From: an uncultured Corynebacterium sp.
Lineage (GTDB): Bacteria; Actinomycetota; Actinomycetes; Mycobacteriales; Mycobacteriaceae
DNA: 46,587 bases
Assembly (NCBI RefSeq): GCF_902489365.1
Contig: NZ_CABTZR010000011.1
Span: 1-46,587 of the forward strand
Direction of reading: 5' to 3'
Made by a program: the position numbers and the translations under genes
Notes under the pieces: generated by a model
The model's database searches: none
Told to the model about the DNA's origin: nothing
What the model saw: the letters and a program-made list of their open reading frames with translations, nothing else
In this document: in pieces, positions 1 through 8,366 of the stretch
How the letters are laid out: each line of letters opens with the position of its first letter
Position numbering within the stretch: position 1 is the stretch's first letter

Positions 1-44
1 ACGGGTTTTGAATCCGTTGCCTCTGCCAATTGGGCTACAGGGGC
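1..44 (-). tRNA. tRNA-Leu (anticodon CAA), 3' part cut by window edge
   Basis: Read on the minus strand, the acceptor 5' strand GCCCCTG (44-38) is followed by TA, a D-arm containing the usual TTGG, and an anticodon stem-loop. The 7-nt loop TTCAAAA (12-6) places CAA at 10-8, which reads the Leu codon UUG. The stem closes with ACGG/CCGT plus an A-C mismatch next to the loop. The variable arm, T-arm and acceptor 3' strand lie outside the window, so the class II variable arm expected for Leu cannot be checked. Identity therefore rests on the anticodon alone. Confidence 0.75.
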
Positions 45-56
45 GCACAAGCAACG

Positions 57-62
57 ATACTA
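57..62 (-). promoter_or_regulatory. Candidate -10 element for the tRNA gene
   Basis: On the minus strand TAGTAT lies 12 bases upstream of the tRNA 5' end and fits the actinobacterial TANNNT -10 pattern. No convincing -35 was found at 16-18 bases. The site is in the short divergent region between the tRNA and polA. Confidence 0.3.
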
Positions 63-135
63 GCGCAGCGGACCAATTCGAACCTAATTGCCTGCCTGTG
101 GCCCTCGACGGTGTCATTGAGCGCAACACGTTAGG

Positions 136-2784
136 ATGGGCCGGGTGACTACTTCTCAGCCTCGACTCCTGCTCATTGACGGCCACTCCATGGCCTTTCG
201 CGCATTTTATGCACTGCCCGCAGAGAACTTCTCCACCTCGGGCGGACAGCACACCAATGCGGTGTATGGCTTTCTTTCCATGTTGGCGAACATTCTGACT
301 GAGGAAAAGCCGGACTTCGTCGCAGTGGCCTTTGATGTGGGGCGAAAGACCTTCCGCACGGAGATGTTCCCGGAGTACAAGGCGCAGCGTGAGGCCGCTC
401 CAGAAGAGTTCCGCGGCCAGGTCGAGCTCATCCGAGAGGTCTTGGACACCCTCGGTATCACCACGTTGTCGCGCGATAACTTCGAAGCTGACGACATCGT
501 GGCCACGTTGTCCACTCAGGCCGGCGCGGATTATGAGACCTTCCTGGTCACCGGTGACCGCGACTATTTGCAGCTTGTCGACGACTCCACGACCGTCCTC
601 TATCCCATGCGAGGGGTATCCAAGCTGCATCGCTTTACCCCGGAGGCAGTAGAAGAGAAGTATGGCCTGAGCCCCGAGCAGTACCCAGATTTCGCAGCCC
701 TGCGCGGGGACCCCTCCGATAACCTGCCGTCTGTCCCGAAGGTGGGGGAGAAGACCGCCACGAAGTGGATCACGCAGTACGGCTCTTTGGATGGCCTCAT
801 CGAGCATGCCGAAGAGATAAAGGGTGTGGCGGGGCAGAACTTCCGCGACCGCATCGAACAGGTCAAGCTCAACCGGAAGCTCACCCAAATGGTGACGGAC
901 ATGGACCTGGAGGTTGGCCCGGCGGACCTCGGCTTTAAGGGAGCTGTGGCTAGCGAGGTGGCAGCTCGCTTCGACGAGTTGGAATTCGGCACCAACCTGC
1001 GCGAGCGGGTCCTCAACGCCGTCCCGCACGACGCCGCCGATGCTGCCGCCGCAGAGGACACCCCGGAAGTGACCGTGACCGTGGTGGACACTCCGCTGAC
1101 TGAGTGGCTCGAGGACAAAGAACACGTAGCGGTCTTCGTGCAAGGCGACGGAACACCGGGCGCGGGTGATGCCGCAGCACTAGCACTCGTCGATTCCTCC
1201 TTTGAAGGACTCCAGATTGAATTGGGGGACTTGGGCGCGGCCGACGACGCCGCACTGGCCGCCTGGTTGGAATCGGATGCGCCGAAGTACCTCCACGAGG
1301 CAAAGGCCGCCTGGCACATGCTGGCCGGCCGGGGGATTGAGCTGCACGGAATTGCCCATGACACCGCCCTTGCCGCCTACCTCTTGCGTCCGGGCCAGCG
1401 CACGTATGCGTTGACGGATGTGTACCAGCGCCACCTGCAGAAGTCCCTCGGGGCCGCCACGGAGCAGCTCTCCCTCTTGGATGACAATCAGCTTGTGGAA
1501 CAGGCCGGCGCCATCATGGAGCTGGCGGCAGAGTTGACGAGTCAACTGCAGGAGATTGATTCCTTCGAGCTTTATACCGACCTTGAGCTGCCTCTGGTGA
1601 GCATCCTGGCGCGCATGGAAGCCGCTGGCATCGCAGTGGACCGAGACGTCTTAGAGACGCAGCGCGATGCCTTCATCGAGCAGGTTAACGAGCAAGAGCG
1701 CGCTGCCCGCGAGCTCGCTGGTGACGATTCCCTCAACCTGAACTCCCCGAAGCAGCTGCAGGCAGTGCTGTTTGAGACCTTCGATATGCCAAAGACGAAG
1801 AAGACCAAGACGGGCTATTCCACCGCGGCTAAGGAAATCGAGCAGCTCGCTGCTACCCACCCGCACCCCTTCTTGGATCACCTGCTGGCGCACCGCGAGT
1901 ACCAGAAGATGAAAACGACGCTGGAGGGGCTCATCAAGACCATCCAGCCGGATGGCCGCATCCACACCACGTTCAACCAGACTGTGACTTCAACAGGCCG
2001 GTTGTCCTCCACGGAGCCGAACCTGCAAAACATTCCGGTGCGCACGGAGGCGGGGCGCCAGATCCGCTCGGCCTTCGTGGTGGGGGAAGGCTATGAAACC
2101 CTGATTACGGCGGACTACTCGCAGATCGAGATGCGCGTCATGGCTCATCTCTCCGCTGACCCCGGCCTCATCGAGGCCTACCGCGAGGGCGAGGATCTGC
2201 ACAACTACGTCGGCTCCAAGGTCTTTGACGTTCCGGTGGATGAGGTCACACCGGAGCTGCGCCGCCGCGTCAAGGCCATGTCCTATGGCCTTGTGTATGG
2301 TCTCTCCGCTTATGGTCTGTCACAGCAGCTAGGTATCCCGGCACGCGAAGCCAAGGAGATCATGGAGAGCTACTTCGAACGTTTCGGTGGCGTGAAGCGC
2401 TATCTCGATGAGGTTGTCGTGCAGGCCCGCAAGGATGGCTACACCTCCACGGTCTTTGGGCGTCGGCGCTACTTGCCGGAGCTCAACTCCGACAACCGCG
2501 TGGCGCGCGAAAACGCCGAGCGTGCGGCCCTCAACGCCCCCATCCAGGGCACGGCGGCAGACATCATCAAGGTCGCCATGATCCGCGTGGACAAGGCTTT
2601 GGAAGGCATGGCTTCACGCGTGCTCCTCCAAGTTCACGACGAACTCGTTGTGGAGGTAGCTCCAGGTGAAACCGAGGAAGTCCAGAGCATCCTAGAACGC
2701 GAGATGGACAAGGCTATCGAGTTGACCGTGCCCCTCGAGGTTTCCGTGGGGGAGGGGAAGAACTGGGACGCTGCAGCGCACTAG
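136..2784 (+). CDS. polA: DNA polymerase I
   Basis: Family A DNA polymerase for Okazaki-fragment processing and repair synthesis. The first ~300 residues are a 5'-3' exonuclease/FEN domain (LLIDGHSMAFRAFYALP, FEADDIVATL, VTGDRDYLQL, DPSDNLPSVPKVGEKTA). Residues ~310-500 have the position of the 3'-5' exonuclease domain but lack its metal-binding DxE, so proofreading is probably absent, as in mycobacterial PolA. The polymerase domain has motif A (DYSQIEMRVMAHLS), motif B (RRRVKAMSYGLVYG) and motif C (LQVHDELVVEV). The length of 882 aa is normal for the family. The ATG at 136 is the outermost start; the in-frame GTG at 145 has AGGA at 133-136 at proper spacing and may be the true start, which would remove three residues. 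It is convergent with the RDD gene, with only 4 bases between them. Confidence 0.97.
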   Translation: MGRVTTSQPRLLLIDGHSMAFRAFYALPAENFSTSGGQHTNAVYGFLSMLANILTEEKPDFVAVAFDVGRKTFRTEMFPEYKAQREAAPEEFRGQVELIREVLDTLGITTLSRDNFEADDIVATLSTQAGADYETFLVTGDRDYLQLVDDSTTVLYPMRGVSKLHRFTPEAVEEKYGLSPEQYPDFAALRGDPSDNLPSVPKVGEKTATKWITQYGSLDGLIEHAEEIKGVAGQNFRDRIEQVKLNRKLTQMVTDMDLEVGPADLGFKGAVASEVAARFDELEFGTNLRERVLNAVPHDAADAAAAEDTPEVTVTVVDTPLTEWLEDKEHVAVFVQGDGTPGAGDAAALALVDSSFEGLQIELGDLGAADDAALAAWLESDAPKYLHEAKAAWHMLAGRGIELHGIAHDTALAAYLLRPGQRTYALTDVYQRHLQKSLGAATEQLSLLDDNQLVEQAGAIMELAAELTSQLQEIDSFELYTDLELPLVSILARMEAAGIAVDRDVLETQRDAFIEQVNEQERAARELAGDDSLNLNSPKQLQAVLFETFDMPKTKKTKTGYSTAAKEIEQLAATHPHPFLDHLLAHREYQKMKTTLEGLIKTIQPDGRIHTTFNQTVTSTGRLSSTEPNLQNIPVRTEAGRQIRSAFVVGEGYETLITADYSQIEMRVMAHLSADPGLIEAYREGEDLHNYVGSKVFDVPVDEVTPELRRRVKAMSYGLVYGLSAYGLSQQLGIPAREAKEIMESYFERFGGVKRYLDEVVVQARKDGYTSTVFGRRRYLPELNSDNRVARENAERAALNAPIQGTAADIIKVAMIRVDKALEGMASRVLLQVHDELVVEVAPGETEEVQSILEREMDKAIELTVPLEVSVGEGKNWDAAAH

Positions 2785-2788
2785 GGAT

Positions 2789-3259
2789 TCAGGACAAGCC
2801 CACCGCACGCTCGTCTTCGGTGGGCGTGCGGCGCTCCACCAAGCATCCGGCGAGGAGATCGAAGGGAGTTTGGCCGAGCAGGAGGACGCTGAGTCCGAGG
2901 ATGCTCAATACCGTTGGCTCCACGTAGGGAAGCCCCGTCAGTGCGAGCAAAGTGAGAAGCAGCCAGCTGTTGCGGATCGCCGCGCTGGCGATGCCGGGGC
3001 GCTCAGCGATGACCTCCAGCTTCAGCGACCACTTGCCCAGAGAAGTCTGCTTTGTGGCCTCTACCCACACCCGATAGACGTAGAACACGAGGGCCAGAGC
3101 AACAATGTCATAAATTGCACCCGCCCTGCCTGTGAGCACGCCATCGGTGCTGAGGTCGACAAGCCATTTGAGTAGCACAATGACGGCGGCGGCGAGGAAG
3201 GCGTCGATCCACCACGCCACCGTGCGGCGCAGAAAAATCCCGAGGCGTTCTAAAAGCAT
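2789..3259 (-). CDS. RDD family membrane protein
   Basis: Small integral membrane protein of 156 aa. It opens MLLERLGIFLRRTVAWWIDA, which contains the Arg..Asp pattern (RRTVAWWID) that names the RDD family. About three hydrophobic segments follow: ~residues 20-36, ~48-66 and ~100-135. A charged loop between them carries TSLGKWSLKLEV, the usual RDD 'T.GK...L.V' motif. The molecular function of the family is not settled; some RDD proteins are linked to ion transport. I chose the ATG at 3259 because the frame upstream is Arg/Pro-rich, does not look like protein and runs into the methyltransferase gene. It lies 59 bases downstream of that gene on the same strand and may be cotranscribed with it. 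Confidence 0.8.
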   Translation of the reverse strand: MLLERLGIFLRRTVAWWIDAFLAAAVIVLLKWLVDLSTDGVLTGRAGAIYDIVALALVFYVYRVWVEATKQTSLGKWSLKLEVIAERPGIASAAIRNSWLLLTLLALTGLPYVEPTVLSILGLSVLLLGQTPFDLLAGCLVERRTPTEDERAVGLS

Positions 3260-3318
3260 GGCTGCCAGCTTAGTTCGCTGCGGCCAGCAGACTCGGCAAC
3301 AGGGTGGGCGGTGCCGGC

Positions 3319-4059
3319 CTAGCGCGCTTCGCAGACGAAGATGGCGGTACCGGGGAAAATGGCTCCCCGCTCGGGTGACCACTGGCCCCAGGTGATGTCG
3401 AGGCCCTCTGGCCAGTCGGGTTCAATGAGGTTGCAGATCTCGAAAGAACCGCGCACCTGTAGTGCTCGCACCCAATCACCCATCGTGCGGTGGAACTCGG
3501 CGTAGCTGAGCTCACCACTGTCATCCTGCTCAAGGTAGGCGCGCTCAAAATAGGGCAGCTCCGCGGTGAGGTTCTGTGGATCATCAGGGAAAACCCAACG
3601 CATGGGGTGTGGCACAGAAAAGACGAAGCGGCCATGAGGGCGCAGAACACGGTGGACTTCACGCAGTGCCTGGTCAAGGTCGGCGACGAAGGGCAGTGCG
3701 CCAAAGGCGGAGAAGACGACGTCGAAGGATCCGTCACGATAGGGAAGTGCTAGGGCATCAGCCTGAACGAGCGGTAGGCCACTCTCGGCATGGGAAAGCA
3801 TTCCAGACGAGAGATCGAAGCCCGTGGCAAAGCGCGCGCGTCCTTGCAGCCACTGCGTACAAGGCGCGGAGCCGCAGCCGAGCTCGAGAACGGTGGCGGA
3901 GGAGACGTCGCCAAGCAGCTGCGCCTCATCTTCATGCAGCATCTCTGGGCACCAGTAGAAAGAGGATAGATACTCGGGGTGTTCCGCGTGGTAGGAGTCG
4001 GCGTCATCGTCCCAAAAATCACGGTTGGCTGCGGATGCAGAAAACGATGCTGAAGACAT
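3319..4059 (-). CDS. Class I SAM-dependent methyltransferase
   Basis: A 246-aa cytosolic protein with the Rossmann-type methyltransferase core. Motif I is VLELGCGSAPCT (~residues 58-69). GFDLSSGMLSHA follows as the acidic ribose-binding strand and helix, then VQADALALPY (motif II) and FDVVFSAFGALPFV (motif III/IV). HRVLRPHGRFVFSVPHP is typical of UbiE/Methyltransf_11 relatives. An N-terminal FWDDDADSYHAEHPEY segment resembles the small-molecule methyltransferases found widely in actinobacteria. The substrate cannot be told. It is transcribed away from rpsA, sharing the 241-base region 4060-4300. Confidence 0.85.
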   Translation of the reverse strand: MSSASFSASAANRDFWDDDADSYHAEHPEYLSSFYWCPEMLHEDEAQLLGDVSSATVLELGCGSAPCTQWLQGRARFATGFDLSSGMLSHAESGLPLVQADALALPYRDGSFDVVFSAFGALPFVADLDQALREVHRVLRPHGRFVFSVPHPMRWVFPDDPQNLTAELPYFERAYLEQDDSGELSYAEFHRTMGDWVRALQVRGSFEICNLIEPDWPEGLDITWGQWSPERGAIFPGTAIFVCEAR

Positions 4060-4092
4060 TGTTACTTTCCTAAATTCTTTTCCATGTCGTAT

Positions 4093-4121
4093 TTGCCGTT
4101 TTAGCTGCGGGGATGTAGGGT
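4093..4121 (+). promoter_or_regulatory. Candidate rpsA promoter
   Basis: TTGCCG (4093-4098) and TAGGGT (4116-4121) are separated by 17 bases and fit a sigma-A type promoter. This would give an rpsA 5' UTR of about 170 nt. The rest of 4060-4300 shows a small inverted repeat GCGC-ATCT-GCGC (4216-4227) and no ORF of its own. Inferred from pattern only. Confidence 0.4.
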
Positions 4122-4300
4122 TGTACGGGCGTGTCTATGACTCGGGACGCGCTGGGCTACTGTAGGAGAGCTCGGCACGGCTGCGAGTCGGGATTGAAAT
4201 CCATCTTAAGCCTTGCGCATCTGCGCTGCTTAATGACGCTTTTCAAGAGACGCGTAACTGTCCAATTACGATCTCCTACGTTTATTCGGAGCATAACTAC

Positions 4301-5761
4301 ATGCCAACTTCTAACACCCCTCAGGTTGCGATCAACGACATCGGAACCGCAGAGGACTTCCTCGCAGCTGTCGACGCCACCATCAAGTACTTCAACGATG
4401 GTGACATCGTCGAGGGCACCGTGGTCAAGGTTGACCACGACGAGGTCCTGCTCGACATCGGTTACAAGACCGAGGGCGTCATCCCGTCCCGCGAGCTCTC
4501 CATCAAGCACGACGTCAACCCGGATGAGGTTGTCGAGGTCGGCGACGAGATCGACGCACTTGTTCTCACCAAGGAGGACAAGGAAGGCCGTCTGATCCTG
4601 TCCAAGAAGCGCGCACAGTACGAGCGTGCTTGGGGCGCCGTCGAGGAGCTGCACGCCAAGGAAGAGCCGGTCACCGGTACCGTCATCGAGGTTGTCAAGG
4701 GTGGTCTCATCCTGGACATCGGCCTCCGTGGCTTCCTTCCGGCATCCCTCGTTGAGATGCGCCGCGTCCGCGACTTGGAGCCGTACATCGGCCAGGAGCT
4801 CGAGGCCAAGATCATCGAGCTGGACAAGCAGCGCAACAACGTTGTTCTGTCCCGCCGCGCATACCTCGAGCAGACCCAGTCCGAGGTCCGCTCCGAGTTC
4901 CTGCACCAGCTGCAGAAGGGCCAGGTCCGCAAGGGCGTTGTCTCCTCCATCGTCAACTTCGGCGCCTTCGTCGATCTCGGCGGTGTCGACGGCCTGGTTC
5001 ACGTCTCCGAGCTGTCCTGGAAGCACATCGACCACCCGTCTGAGGTTGTCACCGTGGGCGACGAGGTCACCGTCGAGGTTCTCGACGTTGACCTGGACCG
5101 CGAGCGCGTGTCCCTGTCCCTGAAGGCAACCCAGGAGGATCCGTGGCGCGTCTTCGCCCGCACCCACGCTGTGGGCCAGATCGTCCCGGGCAAGGTCACC
5201 AAGCTCGTTCCGTTCGGCGCCTTCGTTCGCGTCGAGGAGGGCATCGAGGGCCTCGTCCACATCTCCGAGCTGGCTCAGCGCCACGTGGAGGTTCCGGACC
5301 AGGTTGTCAACGTTGGCCAGGAAGTCATGGTCAAGGTCATCGACATCGATCTCGAGCGTCGCCGCATCTCCCTGTCTGTTAAGCAGGCAGACGAGGACTA
5401 CACCGACGAGTTCGATCCGTCCAAGTACGGCATGGCTGACTCCTACGACGAGCAGGGCAACTACGTGTTCCCGGAGGGCTTCGATCCGGAGACCAACGAG
5501 TGGCTCGAGGGCTACGACGAGCAGCGTCAGGCTTGGGAGGCTCGCTACGCCGAGTCCGAGCGTCGCTTCAACCTGCACACCGCTCAGATCGAGCGCAACC
5601 GTGCTGCAGCTGCTGAGGCTGCTGAGTCCGCTGCCAACTCCAACTACTCTTCCGAGTCTCAGGATGCAGCTCCGGCATCCGATTCTCAGGCAGAGGTTGG
5701 TGGCTCCCTCGCATCTGACGAGCAGCTCGCTGCTCTGCGCGACAAGCTCGCTGGCAACTAA
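4301..5761 (+). CDS. rpsA: 30S ribosomal protein S1
   Basis: RNA-binding protein of the small ribosomal subunit that helps load mRNA. The 486 aa contain four S1 (OB-fold) repeats at roughly residues 30-105, 120-190, 205-275 and 290-360, visible as GDIVEGTVVKVD, GTVIEVVKGGLILDIG, GVVSSIVNFGAFVDLGGVDG and GKVTKLVPFGAFVRVEEGIEG. The last two carry the classic GLVHVSELSW / GLVHISELAQ motif. Actinobacterial S1 has four repeats rather than the six of enterobacteria, so the length is as expected. A low-complexity Ala/Ser/Glu tail follows. The codon usage is strongly biased, as in highly expressed genes. The start ATG has only a weak SD (CGGAG). Confidence 0.97.
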   Translation: MPTSNTPQVAINDIGTAEDFLAAVDATIKYFNDGDIVEGTVVKVDHDEVLLDIGYKTEGVIPSRELSIKHDVNPDEVVEVGDEIDALVLTKEDKEGRLILSKKRAQYERAWGAVEELHAKEEPVTGTVIEVVKGGLILDIGLRGFLPASLVEMRRVRDLEPYIGQELEAKIIELDKQRNNVVLSRRAYLEQTQSEVRSEFLHQLQKGQVRKGVVSSIVNFGAFVDLGGVDGLVHVSELSWKHIDHPSEVVTVGDEVTVEVLDVDLDRERVSLSLKATQEDPWRVFARTHAVGQIVPGKVTKLVPFGAFVRVEEGIEGLVHISELAQRHVEVPDQVVNVGQEVMVKVIDIDLERRRISLSVKQADEDYTDEFDPSKYGMADSYDEQGNYVFPEGFDPETNEWLEGYDEQRQAWEARYAESERRFNLHTAQIERNRAAAAEAAESAANSNYSSESQDAAPASDSQAEVGGSLASDEQLAALRDKLAGN

Positions 5762-5769
5762 GAGCAGAA

Positions 5770-5785
5770 CTAACCTTTAGGTTAG
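5770..5785. repeat. Short inverted repeat after rpsA
   Basis: CTAACC (5770-5775) and GGTTAG (5780-5785) form a 6-bp hairpin with a TTTA loop just after the rpsA stop. It resembles half of a DtxR box, but the second half of the 19-bp consensus is missing, so I treat it only as a small hairpin. Confidence 0.35.
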
Positions 5786-5821
5786 GTTCTACCGCCTAGG
5801 CCGAGTAGGTCTGGTTTTCGT

Positions 5822-5858
5822 AAAGGCCGTCTTTCCCCACTGGGGAGAGGCGGCCTTT
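5822..5858 (+). terminator. Rho-independent terminator of rpsA
   Basis: AAAGGCCG (5822-5829) pairs with CGGCCTTT (5851-5858), extended by TTCCCC/GGGGAG around an ACT apex. This is a strong GC-rich stem at the right place for rpsA. The T-run is only the TTT of the stem end. Confidence 0.75.
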
Positions 5859-5876
5859 CGCGTATCCTAAACCGGT

Positions 5877-6479
5877 ATGAAGATTATTGGACTTACCGGC
5901 GGAATCGGCAGCGGAAAATCCACCGTGGCCCAGCTCCTCGTGCAGGAAGGCTGGGTGCTGGTGGACGCAGATCGCATCGCCCGTGACATCGTTGAACCGG
6001 GGCAGCCAGCGCTCGCTGAGTTAGCGGACGCTTTCGGGGAGGATATCCTTCAAGCCGATGGAACCCTCGATCGTGGGTTACTGGCTTCCCGCGCTTTCAC
6101 CAGCCGCGAGAAAACCGATCTCCTCAATTCCATTACCCACCCGCGCATCCAAGAGGAAACCCAAGCGCGCTTCGAAGCAGCGCGCCAAGGTGGTGCCGAC
6201 TTCGTTGTTTATGACATGCCGCTCCTCGTCGATAAAGGGCTTCACAACGACATGGACGCCACCATCGTCGTCGACGTTGATGTGGAGGAGCGAGTGCGCC
6301 GACTTGTTGAGTACCGCGGCCTGGAGGAAAGCGATGCGCGCCGCCGGATAGCCGCGCAGATCCCCGACGATGTACGCCGTGCTGCCGCTGATTTTGTGAT
6401 CGACAATAATGGACCCCGCGACAAGCTCGATGCGCAGGTCGCGGAGGTGGCCGGGAAACTACGTGCCCGCCTAGGCTAG
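5877..6479 (+). CDS. coaE: Dephospho-CoA kinase
   Basis: Catalyses the last step of CoA synthesis, phosphorylating the 3'-OH of dephospho-CoA with ATP. It opens MKIIGLTGGIGSGKSTVAQLL, whose P-loop GGIGSGKS is characteristic of CoaE. LVDADRIARDIVEPGQPAL is the CoA-substrate region, and FVVYDMPLLVDKG and VDVEERVRRLVEYRGL are the lid and conserved CoaE segments. The 200-aa length is that of the single-domain enzyme. No SD is visible. TATCCT (5863-5868) lies 8 bases before the ATG, so a leaderless transcript is possible. The stop overlaps the convergent DUF4185 gene by 4 bases. Confidence 0.96.
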   Translation: MKIIGLTGGIGSGKSTVAQLLVQEGWVLVDADRIARDIVEPGQPALAELADAFGEDILQADGTLDRGLLASRAFTSREKTDLLNSITHPRIQEETQARFEAARQGGADFVVYDMPLLVDKGLHNDMDATIVVDVDVEERVRRLVEYRGLEESDARRRIAAQIPDDVRRAAADFVIDNNGPRDKLDAQVAEVAGKLRARLG

Positions 6480-7852
6480 CGCGTTGCTACGACGTCTGAG
6501 ACGGCGATGTGGTCATTGTTTTCCATGTCATCGCCCACAAAATCTAGGTCCGTGCGCATAAGCATGGTGTTGTAGTCGCGCCACGACGTTAGCGTGTAAT
6601 ACAGGTGCTGATCATCCTGGTTCGGCAGCACGAAGGGCGCGTAGGTGTCGTTCAGCGGTTCGCCGCTGACGACCTTGGTGGTCTCAGCGCTAACCACCAT
6701 GCGGCGTGGCGACCACGGACCCTCCGGGCTATCCGCGGTACGCATGACGATGCCCTCGCCCTCCACCCCGTACATGGTGACGAACTTGCCCAAGTACTGG
6801 TTATAGGCGACGGAGAGCTCTGAGACCTTACCGTCAAGCACTTCGCTAGCTCGTGCCGGATCCTTTACCCAGGAGCCATCAGAGTAATAGCTCAAGGCAC
6901 GTTCGTTGGGGAATTCCGATTTCAGCGCGCGCGCCAGGTAAGCGGGGCCGCGGCGGCCGTTGCCCGTGGTGAAGCGGTAGACATAGTCCCCGTGCTCGAC
7001 AAAGGCCGATTGCTGCAGTTTCTCAAAACCGGCGCGATAGTTGGCGCCGCCAGGGATTGGCGCGTTCACACCGTGGCTAGCGTTGGTACGTGTTGCCTCC
7101 GGTACCGCGCGCCACGTGACTCCGCCATCAGTGGACTTCACCGTCGCGGCATAGTTGGTGGACCAGCCGGTGTTCGGGTCGTGCCACGAGCGCACGGACA
7201 TATAGTCAACGTAATGCACGCCGTCAACAACGATGCCCGCGGTGGGGATCGTCGTGCGCTCACCGTTGGTATCGGCATCCCCAACCTTCTGCGAAGGAAT
7301 GAATTCCTTTGCCCGGCCATTGGTGGACCAGCCGCCAGAAGTCAGCGCTTCCTCGAGGCGCAGGCCATCGCCATAATCATCGTCTGTCGTGCGCAACAGA
7401 AGGTTGGAGCGCCAGCCATCGCCTTCGCCGACGCAGTCCATGGAGTCACCGAAGACGTAGTAGGAATGACCTGCGTTATCAGAGTAGGCGATGCCCAGAT
7501 CGGTCCCGGAGATACCAAACTTTTGATCCGTGCGGTTGGGTGAACCGGAACCGGTGATCAGCTGCATGATCTGGGTCGGCCCACCGGTAATTTGGCGCTG
7601 GTTATAGTTGCTGCGCTGCCCATCCGCAGACTCTCCCGGCTTTTCCGATCGGGAGGAGCTGCTGAAGAGCGCATCGAGCCCACCGAGAGAGGAACCTCCG
7701 GCGGGACCGGAAGCCTTGGGAGTGGAGGTAAAACTACCAGACTTTGAGTAGGGGGTACACGGCGCGGCGAAGGCCGAAGGCGTCTGGGTAAGAACGGCGA
7801 GGGGGAGCAGCCCGGCAATCGTCAGGGTGCTGGCAAGGGAACGGAACTTCAT
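6476..7852 (-). CDS. Secreted DUF4185 domain protein, candidate endo-D-arabinanase (GH183-like)
   Basis: A 458-aa exported protein. From the ATG at 7852 it starts MKFRSLASTLTIAGLLPLAV and ends its signal peptide near PSAFAA. A longer TTG-initiated frame to 7903 would bury the signal peptide and was rejected. A Ser/Gly/Pro-rich linker (to ~residue 85) precedes a single DUF4185 domain, seen in GISGTDLG, YYVFGDSMDC, NLLLRTTDDDYGDGL, PTAGIVVDGVHYVDYMS and YLARA. DUF4185 has been shown in other bacteria to include endo-D-arabinanases (family GH183) acting on mycobacterial-type arabinan. Two conserved Asp residues (~118 in TDLG and ~136 in FGDS) are plausible catalytic acids. Action on the cell's own arabinogalactan is an inference. 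Confidence 0.8.
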   Translation of the reverse strand: MKFRSLASTLTIAGLLPLAVLTQTPSAFAAPCTPYSKSGSFTSTPKASGPAGGSSLGGLDALFSSSSRSEKPGESADGQRSNYNQRQITGGPTQIMQLITGSGSPNRTDQKFGISGTDLGIAYSDNAGHSYYVFGDSMDCVGEGDGWRSNLLLRTTDDDYGDGLRLEEALTSGGWSTNGRAKEFIPSQKVGDADTNGERTTIPTAGIVVDGVHYVDYMSVRSWHDPNTGWSTNYAATVKSTDGGVTWRAVPEATRTNASHGVNAPIPGGANYRAGFEKLQQSAFVEHGDYVYRFTTGNGRRGPAYLARALKSEFPNERALSYYSDGSWVKDPARASEVLDGKVSELSVAYNQYLGKFVTMYGVEGEGIVMRTADSPEGPWSPRRMVVSAETTKVVSGEPLNDTYAPFVLPNQDDQHLYYTLTSWRDYNTMLMRTDLDFVGDDMENNDHIAVSDVVATR

Positions 7853-7956
7853 GCCAGCCGATTCTAAAGGAAAGCAGGAACTTTTAAAGGATATGGCGGG
7901 CAAAATTTACCTGCTGCTCCCATCCCGTTCATGTATGCGGTTTACTCTTCCCCTTC

Positions 7957-8319
7957 ATGGGAACCTGGGACGTTGGGCCTTTTGATAATCATGCCGCGTG
8001 CGAAGTGCTCGCGGATATTCGTGATGGTTCCTTCGACCTCGATGCATTCAAAAAGAGCTGCGTGGATTCGCCCATTGACATCGACGACGCCGAGATTGTC
8101 ATCGCCTTGGGAGCGCTGGCCACGGCGCCGGCGGATAAGCTGCCCCCGGGGATCAGCGCTGACGCTGTCAAGGCGCTGCGCACACCGCAGACCCGGGCGT
8201 GGTTGCGCAAGCGGATCAACACGGCGATGGAGCCGGATAAATCCCCAATCTATGCGCTCTGGGAGACCACCGGTGAGCTCGAGCTGTGGCTGCGCACCAC
8301 GCGTGCGGCGCTGCCCTAA
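7957..8319 (+). CDS. DUF4259 domain protein
   Basis: A 120-aa acidic cytosolic protein beginning MGTWDVGPFDNHAACEVLAD, the hallmark opening of DUF4259 proteins (MGTWxxGPFDND-A). The function of the family is unknown. The rest is helical, with no signal peptide or TM segment. No SD is present; TACTCT (7943-7948) lies 8 bases before the ATG, suggesting a leaderless mRNA. It is divergent from the DUF4185 gene (104-base shared region) and 47 bases upstream of uvrB. Confidence 0.85.
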   Translation: MGTWDVGPFDNHAACEVLADIRDGSFDLDAFKKSCVDSPIDIDDAEIVIALGALATAPADKLPPGISADAVKALRTPQTRAWLRKRINTAMEPDKSPIYALWETTGELELWLRTTRAALP

Positions 8320-8353
8320 GCCGCGGTCCTAGCAGGTTTCGGTCGCGCCGCGT

Positions 8354-8359
8354 TAGACT
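8354..8359 (+). promoter_or_regulatory. Candidate -10 element for a leaderless uvrB mRNA
   Basis: TAGACT ends 7 bases before the uvrB ATG, and no SD sequence is present. This is the arrangement of actinobacterial leaderless transcripts. No clear -35 and no LexA box was recognised. Confidence 0.4.
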
Positions 8360-8366
8360 GGTCGCC

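Noticed and set aside
4157..5578. Long open frame antisense to rpsA (473 codons)
   Set aside because: Mirror of the strongly biased rpsA codons; composition is Leu/Asp/Val/Gly-rich with no domain, no SD and no stop avoidance beyond what the bias produces.
7853..7903. Longer DUF4185 start (TTG at 7903)
   Set aside because: It would bury the signal peptide behind 17 residues and has no SD.
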